Positions 37,707 through 50,300 of a stretch of DNA of 64,000 bases are shown piece after piece. The notes under the pieces were generated by a model. It was not told where the DNA came from. It did no database searches and was given only the letters and a program-made list of their open reading frames with translations. The DNA is taken from assembly GCA_022457155.1 (NCBI GenBank), contig JAJGOT010000164.1, positions 822,501 through 886,500 on the forward strand. Direction: 5' to 3'. Source of the DNA: Cladopsammia gracilis. Lineage: Eukaryota > Cnidaria > Anthozoa > Scleractinia > Dendrophylliidae. Position numbers and translations under genes: made by a program. Position 1 is the first letter of the stretch. Each line of letters opens with the position of its first letter.

Positions 37707-38807
37707 CTTACTTTTCGCACAGCCAACTTAACATAATGGTTCTCTTTTTTTTGTACAGCCAGCTCAAAACACAGGATACTTATTTATAGTTAGTACATGT
37801 AGTTAGTTCCAAATTTAATAATAATAATTTAAATCTATCATAATCTGGCATTGTAAATATCATATATTTTTTTACAATAAATACTATTCCTTTTTATTAT
37901 TATTTAAATAATACTGGCAAAGAGTCCCCAGTTATTTGACCAACAGTCTGCCAGAAGACTGGACATTTAAAGTTGATTATTATGACTAGTAACTTTCCTA
38001 AGGTGATTCCTTAGTATTGCATTGTGCATCAGTGATCACTACTGCACATAATTTCTTGCATCGTTAGCATGCGCACAAGTGCGTATACTGTCCCAACCAA
38101 GAGGGTTTTCTTTGAGTATAGGTTGGCCAAATGAATAAGAGATTGTTTTCTCCCAAATGAGTAGGGTGACCTATCTTTTTTATTGCTTAATATTACTCTT
38201 AAAAGCATCCTCTTTGAGTTAAAATAGTTTTAAAAATTTCTTAATTAGGAACAAACATTATCTCTAAAACCATGTACATACCCATCGCTCATGGCCATAA
38301 AATCATGACATTGAGATCAAGCAGGCAAGGAGAGTTTTAAGTCAGTGCCACGTGAGGCTGTGTACCTTTGCCGTGAGTTATAAAAAAATCAAATTGTTCC
38401 TTATGGTCAATGAATTATATCTATTACAATTTTTCAAGCATTCTATTTTAGCTATGCTTCAACTAGCATGTAAAGTAACATGAACTGATCAAATAATCAT
38501 GCGTAATAGGCAGTATTACAGCTCTTTTGTGAGCATGGTGACCTATGTTTTTTATTGCATTTTTCAAAACAATGCTTGGTCGGAAAAAAATCAGGAAAAG
38601 TTTGAAAAAAATTGTTCGTCAACTTTTATTTCTGAGGAATCACCTTTAATAACTGCCATGTTTCTTTTCCCAAATCCAGCTCAGACTTATCAAAAAGATC
38701 CCCACAATGGCCAACTCTCTACAATGGCTGGAACGTTCTGTCCAACTGTGGCTATTGTGGAGAAGTTCAAATGTATGTTGAAGTATTAAGCTTACATGTA
38801 GTACAGT

Positions 38808-39045
38808 AAAGTCTCTTACAAGTACGATGGACACCCAGACACCTCATTAAGGTGGACACCCAGCCATAAGGCAAACACTTCTTTAAGGTGGACACCTTTC
38901 TGAGAGGGACATCAATTATTGGCTGGTTCTAGCCAAATTTTACTTGTTCATCATTCTGTAACTCTATAAGGCAGACACCTCTCTAAGGCAGACAGCTAAA
39001 GATGTTCCCAAAGGTGTCTGGCTCAAAAAGAGTTCACTGTACATC
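38808..39045. repeat. Irregular GGTGGACACC minisatellite
   Basis: Six or so diverged copies of TAAGG(T/C)(G/A)GACACC are spaced by 20-60 bases. It abuts the 3' end of the F-box gene. Confidence 0.6.
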
Positions 39046-39068
39046 CAATGCAATACCCAGACATTATT

Positions 39069-40847
39069 CTAGTGAGAAAATTTAACAGATCCAAGAAATG
39101 GAGATAGTTCTCTGAAATTACTGGCAATAAAGTTGACTTCTTCCTGACTTGGCAAAAATGACAGTCCAGAAACATTGAGCACTTCAAGGGATGGACAAGT
39201 TAAATTGATGTGATCCATAAGCAGGGATGTACAAGAGACAACGTGTACTTCTCTGAGATGTTCACTGCTCAGGTTCAGCTGACAGGGTCCGTAACAGTTC
39301 CTCAGAGTCAGCGACTCCACAATGCCGCATTGTTGGATTAAATCACCAACAGGACAATCAAGGTTACAGAATTCCAGGGATATATGCTGAACATTACACC
39401 TGGAAAATACCAGGGCTTTCAGATTGCACCTCTTTAACACAAGATGGTTGATTTTTATTGGGCACAACTTGTTTCTGAAATTTAACTTTGTAAATTCAGC
39501 AGGTTTGACATGATCCAACCTCCTTTCAAAGTTCAGTTCAAGGTACTTTATCTTGTCGGCATCAACTGTGATTTTCCGGAGGTAAGGTATGTCATTTATC
39601 ACAATCTTCTTGATGTCAGGTGATGATATTGATACAGCTTTTAAAATAGTCGACCTTGTCATTGACTTTTTGATCAGAAGATGCTGCAGTTTGGGACAGC
39701 GAACGTCAACTGATGTCAAACGTTCACCATTGTCAAATATTGTGATACTTTCCAGTGATGGAGTTGAATGCTGATCTAGTCTTAAACTTGACCAATAAAC
39801 TTCAAGCTCAAGTGATTTGATATCTGGGTTTCTGACCAGAAGACTTATCAGTTCAGCTGGGATAAGGGCATTGCATCTTCTAAGCTTCAACACATGCAGA
39901 GAGCTTGCAGAGATTCGCTTGAGATTGCGCACCTCAACACAGAGCAATAGATGTAGAGATCTTAATGCAGATGCATCAATGTTCAATTCACACACAGAAG
40001 TACAACCATTTAGGGTGAGCTTTTTCAGATTAGGAAATTCAAAATGGAACTCAGCAAAGTCTCCCACCTGAAAAAGCTCCACTTCCAGCAGCGACTTGGA
40101 ATACAACTGAAGCTGCTGAATGGATGGCAAACCATGAATTTGGTCATTTCCATAGCCAAATTTTCTCAAACCTTTTAATTGTTTGACACTGTCTCTGAGA
40201 TCAGATGCATCCATTCTTGCTCTTTCCAGAAGTAGACATGTTATGTGATGGCTGTACTTGGACGCCACAACATCTTTTACTGCAGTTACCGAATCTGGCT
40301 TCACCACTGAATATTGTAAACTGAGGCTTCTCACTTGAGGAAAACCCTCAATGATGTAGCACAAATCATCCTCATTGAAAATTCCCTCTGAAATAAGTGA
40401 AGCTTCAAAGAATACTTTCCGCAGGCATTTATGGCATCTTAGCTCCCTGAGAAGTCTCTTTGACCATGGCATTCCAGCTATTTCAAGAGTTGTCAAAAAG
40501 GAAAGAGAAGAGGCATAAAGAAGGAGGATTTCTGTGAAAAGTTCATGGCATTTTTGCAGCCGAATGAGCTTCACATGACGGCCAAATCTTTTGATGATGG
40601 TCCTGAATCTGTTCAAAATAGCATTGTCGTAGCTACAGTTTCTAACATTTCTTATGGTAATGTTTTCCCAGAGAGAAGGATCAGGATTAGTTACGATGAT
40701 ACTTCTCCAATTCTTACACACTAAACTCAGCGTAAAAAGATCATCATATATGGGGTTAAATTTTTTGAAAATAGCTAACCAAAGCTCAGAAGGAAGAGCG
40801 ACTTCAAGCTCAATATCATGATTGTCTTCTCGCTGAAAGGAGGCCAT
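39069..40847 (-). CDS. F-box and leucine-rich-repeat protein (FBXL-like), intronless
   Basis: A single 592-residue frame. An F-box fills about residues 15-62 (LPSELWLAIF, LSLVCKNW, PSLWENI). F-boxes bind SKP1 to place a protein in SCF ubiquitin ligases. The rest (about 90-590) is a run of irregular leucine-rich repeats rich in L-L-L-C and SLEL/LTLNGC patterns, the usual substrate-binding part of FBXL proteins. The start is an ATG followed by ASFQREDNHDIE, with the F-box at a normal distance. It is transcribed away from the HAUS2-like gene with about 500 bp between starts. No intron is needed, unusual beside its neighbours, so it may be an old retrocopy or a lineage-specific single-exon FBXL. 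The substrate is unknown. Confidence 0.85.
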   Translation of the reverse strand: MASFQREDNHDIELEVALPSELWLAIFKKFNPIYDDLFTLSLVCKNWRSIIVTNPDPSLWENITIRNVRNCSYDNAILNRFRTIIKRFGRHVKLIRLQKCHELFTEILLLYASSLSFLTTLEIAGMPWSKRLLRELRCHKCLRKVFFEASLISEGIFNEDDLCYIIEGFPQVRSLSLQYSVVKPDSVTAVKDVVASKYSHHITCLLLERARMDASDLRDSVKQLKGLRKFGYGNDQIHGLPSIQQLQLYSKSLLEVELFQVGDFAEFHFEFPNLKKLTLNGCTSVCELNIDASALRSLHLLLCVEVRNLKRISASSLHVLKLRRCNALIPAELISLLVRNPDIKSLELEVYWSSLRLDQHSTPSLESITIFDNGERLTSVDVRCPKLQHLLIKKSMTRSTILKAVSISSPDIKKIVINDIPYLRKITVDADKIKYLELNFERRLDHVKPAEFTKLNFRNKLCPIKINHLVLKRCNLKALVFSRCNVQHISLEFCNLDCPVGDLIQQCGIVESLTLRNCYGPCQLNLSSEHLREVHVVSCTSLLMDHINLTCPSLEVLNVSGLSFLPSQEEVNFIASNFRELSPFLGSVKFSH

Positions 40848-41343
40848 TTTGTTAGGACTGTCACTAAGTCTTTAAGATAATTTCTCTTTTCAGCCATGCA
40901 TATCTGTTCCATCGATAATAAATTCTTGAAGCAAACCCACTCGCCATGTAAGGCGCCATGTTTGCAATTGAGCCTCGTTTTGAAACTACAAGAAATTGTC
41001 TTTCAGCGGGGGCTGAGGAGGGGAGCTAGAACAGGAAAAACTCCCGGGAAATACTTTGATTCACATATATGCTTCCAAATGGTTTATAGTTTAAATTGTG
41101 TAATCTTCTTGGAACATTATTTCAATATCGCCATACAATATACGTAAATTATTTAAAAGGGAGTCTTTACAAATTTCGCACCAAAGAAGCCTACCCCTAC
41201 CCTCCCTCCCTGACATATTTTTTTCGTTGTTGAGTACATGAAGCGGGAGTTCCAAACTGATATTGCCGCCATCTTTTTGTTTTGTGCAAAGCTGCTTTTG
41301 TTGATAATGATTTTGTGGTAAATTGCTCTTTATAAAGTGGGCA
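40848..41343. promoter_or_regulatory. Bidirectional promoter region
   Basis: About 500 bp separates the divergent starts of the F-box gene (minus) and the HAUS2-like gene (plus). No TATA element is obvious. The role is inferred from the head-to-head arrangement. Confidence 0.45.
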
Positions 41344-44300
41344 ATGTTTCGCTCGTCCTTCGTTGATGAGACTGCAAATCCATGGTCACCCTCTTCGACA
41401 TACATTCACGTTGGATCTTTACAAAATATCCTTACTTTTGCCGAGAAATCCGGCCACATTGACAGGGTAAGTTGAATTGAACTAAATTTTTAAGTTTATG
41501 TCTAGTTTCTGGATTTTCAGGTTAGTTTGCAAAAGAATTAATGAAGATGATTAAGGAGTAGGCTCTGATGTTAACAAAATACTAAAACACGAACTTGCAA
41601 ATTTTCAAAGCAATATGACTGGTAAGCTTAAGCTTAAGCTTATGTTTTTTTGTGCAGAGAAATGTCAACATTGAAAACATCCGGAGAAAAGCAGATACGA
41701 CTTCTCCATCAGTGGCCTTAATAAGACTGCTGAGAGAAATCACAAGTCTTGGCAAAGCTCTTGACAAGGTAATTTCCATTACTCATAAAGGCAGTGTAAA
41801 ACTAGGCACTAGGCAATGCTTTATGCAACTTGTCTCGCTTCATTTCACTATAACTATTGAAGAGAAAGCTTACAGTAATAAAAAGTCCATCGAAATTACT
41901 TGTAAGACATTCCTTCTAATTTTTTAGTCAAAGTACTGAAAGATGTATCAATCTGTATTACAACAGTTAAACGTCAGCAGCCGATGTTCAGGGTCCCAAT
42001 AGGGTTCATCCCGTCGAAATTTTGCGTCAATCCCATCATCCCGGTGGTTTTTATCAGCCAATCCCGATCCTGGTGAAAAAACAATTTAAGTTCCTTACCT
42101 CACGGCACAGTGTCAAAAGTCACCGTTGCAAGTTAATGCTCAGCCTGAAGAAGTGTTGTTAACAGGGCTTCATATTATATCTTTCTCATCAAGAACCTTT
42201 TTCAGCGATCATAACAATCATCTCGAACCAAAATACAGCATGTGTCAGTGGACTGAAACTGATAATTGTTTCAACCCTAGTGTAACTTAAGTGTCATTTC
42301 AGATCTAAAATTAATAAAGTAAATCACAACAATCAAAAGATAATTTTATTATTGAAATGAATAGTTCTTCCGAACTGTGAAACCGTTCCAAGAAGAAAAT
42401 TGGCCTCTCGATCCAACCATGGAATTTCTCCAACATCATCGTCGGCCTCATCGTCTTCCTAGAAATCTTCATCGCTGCTATCAGAATCGTTCTCTTGAGT
42501 TCAGTACCGCCTTCTTCTGTTTCGTCTGTGTTTCCCTGTTGTTCTTCTTCAGTGGTAGAGGGTTCAAGGGAAACCAATTTGCCTGGTTGGATTTCTCTCT
42601 GGTAGAGGTAGGAAGGCAGGGTTCCGGCTCTTGCCATCGTTGTCTCTTGTCCAATGGAGCGCTGATGCACTGCTGCACCAAACGTTTGCGCCCAGTCCCT
42701 CATGCTCTGCATGCACTGACAGTGATGCCATTGGTGCAGGTGGCAAAGGTTGCATGATAGGAATGTCTGACAGAAACACAGTTACACACTTCAAATTGGA
42801 CCGGTAAACTCTTTGACCTTGTATCTTAAGTTTACAATTCATAGATTTTTAAGAATTGAAGTTGTGCGGAATTTATTTGACATGGAATTCCGTATTTCGT
42901 GCATGTTTTGCACCCTCGACAACATGCAGCATTTACTTTGAAAAGGTTGACTATTCAGTCAATTCACTGTCTTCACTGTGCCATTTATTTGATCATTTAT
43001 CTCTGTCGTCATTTTGATGAAGGCACTGAATATGGTCATGACGAAATGAGTAATAGCAAGGTTCTGAAATCTACTAAAAAAAAAAAAAAACAGAACTTTC
43101 CAAACTTTCTCCTTCACGGTCTTCAATAACGTCACCTTCCATGGAAGTTGAACCCGAAATTTCGCCTTTGTTAAAATTTTTCCTTTCGTAAAAAGGAACT
43201 TCCGCTCTTCCCCTTCTCATAAAAGAGAGCCACACAACTAATAATGTCATGTACGTTGAGATCATCACTGTCTGTGTTAACTGACATTGCTATATGTCCT
43301 ATACAAGCATGCTTTTCTAAAAACTACCGTTAGATTCAGATTGTATTGCTCTCTTGTCCTCTCTGGCCTATTCCATGTGCACTGATCCATAAATGTCACA
43401 GATGTCACACTTCCGGTCAACAAATAGAGTCCCTTGTGAAAATGGATCCAAAGTATCTTGTTACGGCCAAGGTTCACAAAAACATACCACAGATCGCCAT
43501 AGGGATCACAATAGCCGGCTGCGTGATAGGGTTATTTCTGACATTTACGAACACGAGAGCTTGATTTGATGGATTTTCTTTGTACATTTCTGTCACAGAA
43601 GTTGTCAAGACTTCCCGGATCTCGCTTCTTTAAAGTTATGTAACATTTTACGAGTCCCGCTTTGTAATATCGCGAAATCCCGCATCCCGTTCAAAATTGC
43701 AATCCCGAATCTCGCACCCCTTTTCTTCCAAAATCCAGAATCCCGGTCGTGAAATGGGCCAAATCCCGGATCCCAAAAAGCCTATTCGATGTTATAGGCT
43801 ACTCGATCTCCTTCGAAGATATCCATCAAAGGTCTGTGGGTAGCGCCTGGAACATTTTCACAGGTGGTTCCCAGGTAATCTCCGGGATAAAAACATGGCG
43901 TCCGCGCCGAAGAAGCCTTCGGCGCTCGAGTGCCAAGCCGCCTACTTTCCATTTTTAGCCTGCTACTGTACTTACAAAATTAATGACAGCCCTGCCTAAG
44001 GAATGTTTGTTTGCCTCTAAACAAAGCTGAAAAGTGGACAAATCTGTGACGCCAAACTCAGGAAATTGAACCATTCCTTATTGTTTGCTAACTATTGCAT
44101 TTATTATCAAAAGATAAATGAGAAGGAATTGAAGGGCTTCCGGCAAGAACGTCCTAAAAGTACTTTGTTGGAAAATTTTCACTGAAATCTTGGATTTTTG
44201 GCCTCAAAAGGGACTCACTTGCCAAAATTATGACTGGATCATGTAAATATGACTGAAAGGATTTCAACCAGGTCAACAAATCTTCATCTTGAAAAGATGC

Positions 44301-47300
44301 ATACATGTAGAGTGTCCTTAGGACCAAAACATTTTCTCAATGATGTGGATTTTCTTCCCCATTTTGGATCTGTTTTAAGTACAGTGGTGTACATGTTCCT
44401 TAACTATGATGAATCATTAATTTGACAAAACTGTGCTTTTAAAGGCCTAAAATATAAAACATACTTAGGACATTCTTGCCAGGAGCCCTTCAATTGAACT
44501 ATTGTGAATTCAGAAACGACTCACCATGTCATTTCTATTGTAATTATTATTAGGTAGCAAGTGTATATACCAAGATTTAAATAGATGCTAAACAGTTGTT
44601 GCATACTATACTCTGTATTTGTCATGAGAGTAGCAAATAAATAAATAAAGGAAAGAAAGAAAGAAAGAAAGAAAGAAAGAACAACAGGCCTGTTATATCT
44701 TAATTTTAATTTGTTCGGGAAATGAACCCGCACTTCTCCCCAGAAAAAGACGGCTGGACGCGTAAACTTGTTGTTGTTAATTTCCTCCAATCGGAAGCTT
44801 TCCTGTACAAATCAAGCAGGTGAGTAAATTATTTTTCTAGAGCATAATTTCAAAATTGCGGATGTGAAGGAGTTGTTTGATTTGGTGTGCAATCGTGTTG
44901 TAGAGAGATTTAAACTTGAAAATCTCAAAGTTTTAAAACAGAAAGCACTGGAAAAGCTGGTCAATGATTAAGATTTGTTCAATATTCAACCTATGGGTTT
45001 GAAAGAAAAGTCCCTTATTTTCCAATCCGCACGAATGATTTTCGATACTGTGAAAGAGAAGTTTTAAGTCCATTGCTGTTGTTATTTCACCCCTGACTTT
45101 GCTAATGGAAGATCAAGTAAAATTCCTAAAATCAATAGGCATTGCTGCCAAGTTTATTGGCGGAGATCAAAAGGACGAGGAGGCGAAAAAAGCCATTGAA
45201 AGGTGCGACTGCGAGATTGTCTTTGGATCACGGGAGTCATTTTTGTGTTCTGATTGGTGGAGGAAGATGTTGTCGACTGAAGTCTATGAATTCAAGAGAG
45301 ATTGTGCCTCATTGCTGTGAATGAAGCTCACCGTATTTCACATTTTATAGATATAGACATAATAACAAGATCTGGCACAACATCACATGTGTTTGACATA
45401 TCCGGTGACCATTAGCTATGCATAAATTAAATTTTGAATTTACGTCAAAACAGACATGATTGGTCACCCACGCATCCAGCCGTTCTTCTCGGGGAGTCTC
45501 TGAGACCGGACGCGAGAAAGCGGCAGAAATCAAGCCTAGCCACATACTTGGGCTATTCTAAAGATGGGCTGAATTCGAAATGCCCATTTTAACAATGACT
45601 AGGATTTGTGTCAGGCGTGTTACATGTACCTTGAAAAGAATGCCGACTTATCATACATACATACATGTACATACACCAAATTGAAGAAACGTTGACCCGT
45701 GAAAAGCATCAACCATGAATGATGAGACCAAATGGGATTATGGGTAGGCAGCATTGGCAAGCTGAGACATTTTAGAGCATGATTCATGCGTCTTGTCTTG
45801 ATATAAGGTATATTCTATTAGAGACGAAGGTTAATTTATCCAATTTCCCAGTAAACCTTTGGGTCGCATCGTTCATGGTTTATGCTTTTCACCCGACAAT
45901 GTTTCTTCAATTTGGTGTACATGGTTTATTTGGTAATGCAGGTCAGTAGTGGTAGCTTACACAAAAATAACTTACAAAAACAATATAGTAATGTCATACT
46001 AAACCAGCACCAATAGTAAATAAAATATACATTCAATATATAGAAAATTGATGTTGTTTATAGATGTTGTGGTTTAATTTTATTCCTGGTTTATTTTTTC
46101 TTTCAAGCCAGTTTATTTTTTCTTTCAAACCAGTTTGTTTTTTTCAAACTGGTTTGTTCATCAACTGTCTAAAAAGGGATTTTATTTATGGGGTGTGGTT
46201 AAAAAAATAGGGGCTTGGCTTTTTTAAGGGTCTAAAAAGAATGGTAAGAAAAAAAACTTGCAAAAGAACGGCAGACAAATTACCCTCTCTGCCCACATCC
46301 TTTCTGTGCACCCCCTGACCTCACTTACCCTCTCCCCTACCCTCCTGACCTGCCCTGCCCTGCCCTGCCCTCCCCCTGACATGATCTCTGTTAATACCTA
46401 CACTACATATTTTCTTAATTTTTTCTTTTTATTAAATAAAAATCCTCCACCGCAACCCTCCACCGCAACCCTCCACCGCAACCCTCCACCGCAACCCTCC
46501 AGCTCTGGAGTCTATCTCCATATCCACTTGACCACACAGGACTTGCTGCACTGTCGACCAATATTTTCTGTAATTATCATTACTTATTCATCCCAGACCC
46601 CTTCTGTCAAAAGCTTAATTTATTCATAGATCCCAAGTCCTTTCTGCTTGTCCTATGTGCAAGGCATTGTCGGTTCTTGCAAAATGGCAGCAGCAAATGA
46701 AGATTATTGTGTGGATAAAGAACAGTTTTACCTAAAAATAGCTGCTCAAGCTTAAACAAAAACAAACAAACTCAACTTCACCACCAAATATATTCTTAGA
46801 GGACTCATTTTATGAGAAAGCAATTCAGCATCTTAGAAGCAAACAAGACAACCTTACCAATGGAAACAGAGCACCATTTCCAGGAAGAAGTGGATCTACT
46901 CTCATGGTATGATTCTTACAAAGGACAGAAAGCAAGTTATTCCTAAATGTCAACTGTTTGATGTTCTGACTGAAGCTCACAAACAAGTTGCCCACAGAGG
47001 AAGACAAAAAAAAAAACAGAAAAATGGCCAACTGACAGAAATTACTCTGAAATAAGTTGAGTTACCAATGTGTTTGTTGGACTATGCAAGCTTCATTCAG
47101 AGCAGAAATCAATAACAAACAGAGTTAAGCCTATAAAAAAAGCTCACTACAAAGTGAAGGTTTCCTAAGCCTCATTGAAATGGGTCATGTCTGTAGACGA
47201 TCACCACACAAAGTTTGTCACTGCTTATCCTCTTCATCAAAAGAAAGCTACTGAAGTCCTGGCTACTCTGAAGGTGTCCTTTAACACATACATGTATGGG

Positions 47301-50300
47301 TACCCAAAGCAAATGCTCTGTGATAATGAAAGAAAATTTAAGAATGAATATAGAATTAAAGCATGGAAGCCCAAGAACACCACACAAGGACTTGTTGAAC
47401 GTTCCAACAGAACATGGAAAGAGGATATGAGAGCTAATTCATTATGAGCAAAGCAAACAAAGACCTTACAAAGTGGTGCCATTTCACAACAGAACCAAGC
47501 TACACCATGAACATAACATATCAGAGAGCCATACAAACTAGTCCATATGAAGCAGTGTTTGGCTTCAAAGCTCAAAGAGAAGTCAAGTAGCACCCTGATG
47601 CAGAAGAACCAGGCCTCTAAGCAGACCAGGAAGAAAACTCAGAGAGTCAATTCACGATTAGCAGCAAGCAAAAAGATGCAAGATTGTCTCCAACCAGTCT
47701 ACATGTACCTACAATGAAAAGATGGTCCAGCAAGTAACCAAAAAACAGCAGGCTAAAACAATCTTCAAAGTTGGTAGCCATTCAAATAGAAAAGTGTGAT
47801 AAAGTAACATCACTTCATCCCAAAAAGTTGCTAGGGAAGCAACCTGTCAAAATAGCTCTTTTAAGAGAAGCTCTGGGGTTAAACCCAAAGGGTACACTTT
47901 GTAGCACTGGTGAGCAGTGGCCCTTACCTTATATAAAAGCTAACCATTTAAAATCAGTGTTTAGGGTTAAATAGTATGCTGGCAGAAACCCATAGGGTAG
48001 CACTGGTGAGCAGTGGCCCTTACTTTATATAAAAGCTAACCATTTAAAATCAGTGTTTAGGGTTAAATAGTATGCTGGCAGAACCTCCAGAAACCCATAG
48101 GGTAGCACTGGTGAGTAGTGGCCCTTACCTTATCTAAAAGCTAACCATTTAAAATCATTGTTTAGGGTTATCAAGCATGTCCAATACTCTCGATTGGATT
48201 CCAGTGGACAAAACCTGGAGTCCAATGGAGTCTAGTCAAAAAATGAAACCGGAAGTACAGTCGAGTCCACTTGAGTTACCGGAAGTCTAGTCACCAGATG
48301 AAAACAGAAGTGTAAACAATACTTTCAGAGGAGGGTTGAAAGTCATCCAATGGAGTCCATCGGATCCATCGGAAACACACAGATTCCGATGGAATCTCTT
48401 TTCCATCGGAATGTTTTTGTAACATCAGTTCTTAACCCTAAAAATTGGTCCTGTATTATATCCTCAATTAAAATAACTGTTTTAAAAAACTAAACTGGTT
48501 AAAAAAAAATTAAAATAAACCAGTTTAAAAAAAATAAACCGGTTTGAAAAAATTAAACTGGTTTGAAAAAAATTGAACCAGAACTAAAATTGAACCACAA
48601 CATAGACACCATTGTGTTTAATAAGTAAATCCACAAGTCCTTGCATGATTAGTCATCTTGATTTGCCCCGTCCTTATTCCCGGGACAAGAACGCTTGAAA
48701 AAATTCCCCACTCCTGGGGGTTGCTGGGGGGATAGTTAACAGCTAGAATTGAACCGTGCATAACAAAATGCGTGACACCAGTTACACAAATATTAAAATT
48801 GCCTCATGTAACAACCCTGCAACCGAAAAATTTCACATTAGTTTTTCAACATTATTTTTTCCTGTGAATGCAATCATTGTGAAAAGTTCATTTTTAAAAT
48901 GATTGCCGGAGTGGAAAAAATGCAATAAATATATCCGTTTTGGGGCAATGGTGGATCTAGGGTAGGGGCCCAGGGGTTCTGACCTCTCCCCCACCCCCAT
49001 TCCCCACTTATGCAAAAAAAAAAATAAGGCCTGAAGAGGCAAAAACAGTTTCAGTCTCCAACATTTTCACCCCTTGCCTTCAGGATTCAAAGCTGGGCCA
49101 CATTGGTGGGAGGAGTGTGCACTAACCACTACACCCCCCCCCCAATCATACTACAGTACTGTTGTAAACAAACCTTTCGTTTTTTCTCTGACGAACCAAG
49201 GTTAACCTTGAAATTCACAGCCCGCCCCCCCCTATCATACTACAGTACTGTTGTAAACAAACCTTTTGTTTTTTCTCTGACGAACCAAGGTTAACCTTGA
49301 AATTCAGTGCCATTTGAAAGAAGCTGAAACTAGAGATATCACTCATGTGGACATACTTGGTAGGTTTTCTTTCATGTTTATTTTTCTTGGCTTAACTGAG
49401 CATTAACCCATTGACAGCTCAACCATCCAAAACTGCCCATGACAGGACCATGGTCCTTCTACCATTAATTGTGATATCATCCCTCGACAACAAAAGATGT
49501 CTTTTATCACTTACTCATGCAGAAGGAAGAAATCTTTCAAAGTGTTCAAATGAGAGAGATCTTGTGAATTGGGCCAGAATTACATGCGAAAAACGTGTCA
49601 GATTTGACTGGCAAAATGGTAGGAAAATCTGATCTTACTACCACTTGCCACTTCTTGTTATTAAAACATTTTACCTCCTTCAGCATTTTCGGCAAACTTT
49701 TACACATAAATAAAGTCTAGTGAAAGGCCAACAACAAAGGGGAAAAATTGGAATAAGAACGAAAAAGAATGGGGAGTAAAACAAAGAAAAAGAAATTAAG
49801 TCAAACCTATTATCGATGCTTTTTCTCTTTCAAAATTTTGCTTTGTGCACATCCCCAAAACCAAAAGTCGATTTATTTGACCCAGAATTAGGAAAGGAAG
49901 CTTTAAGTTTTCATGTTGCAAACAACGTTTTGGACAGTTTGCTTGCAGTGTTGTACAATTTGTACTTATTAATCAAAGGGATTTATAGTCTTGTATTGGC
50001 GAGTGGGTGAGCACTTATTTCCAACCCGGCTCTTCCCATTGTTCCTCTAAACCTCTGTAGTTTGTTTTATTTTTCCATGAGAATTTTTTTGATTGTCAAA
50101 AGCCTCTGAAAGAAAGCCCTTGCCGTTCTGTGGTATTTGAACTTCTGTTTCTTTTATATATAGATGTAACAGAGAACACACTTACTAGTTTGAAGACTCC
50201 TAGTTGGTTAGGGCTTAAAAACAAAAACAAGAACAAACATTATTCAGAGATTATTACTAGAATTGAATACTTGACTACTGCAGGTAGAAGTATGAATATT

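Larger units (their letters stand above)
33736..39068. other. Intergenic region between RBFOX and the F-box gene
   Basis: No convincing gene was found. The first part holds the RBFOX 5' untranslated region and promoter. The rest contains a (CTTT)n microsatellite, short (TG)n, a C tract near 36108, small foldbacks at 36751-36831 and 37546-37706, and a minisatellite-like block at 38808-39045. Confidence 0.4.
46052..48610 (+). mobile_element. Ginger-like DNA transposon with A/T-rich terminal repeats, degenerate
   Basis: The left end (46052-46160) contains ATGTTGTGGTTTAATTTTA followed by repeats of AAACCAGTTTATTTTTTC. The right end (48470-48610) is the inverse. The interior encodes a KRBA2-type integrase relic and two tandem-repeat arrays. 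A lone copy of the same terminal repeat is at 30720-30785. The class is inferred from the integrase; the exact ends and target duplication are unresolved. Confidence 0.6.
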
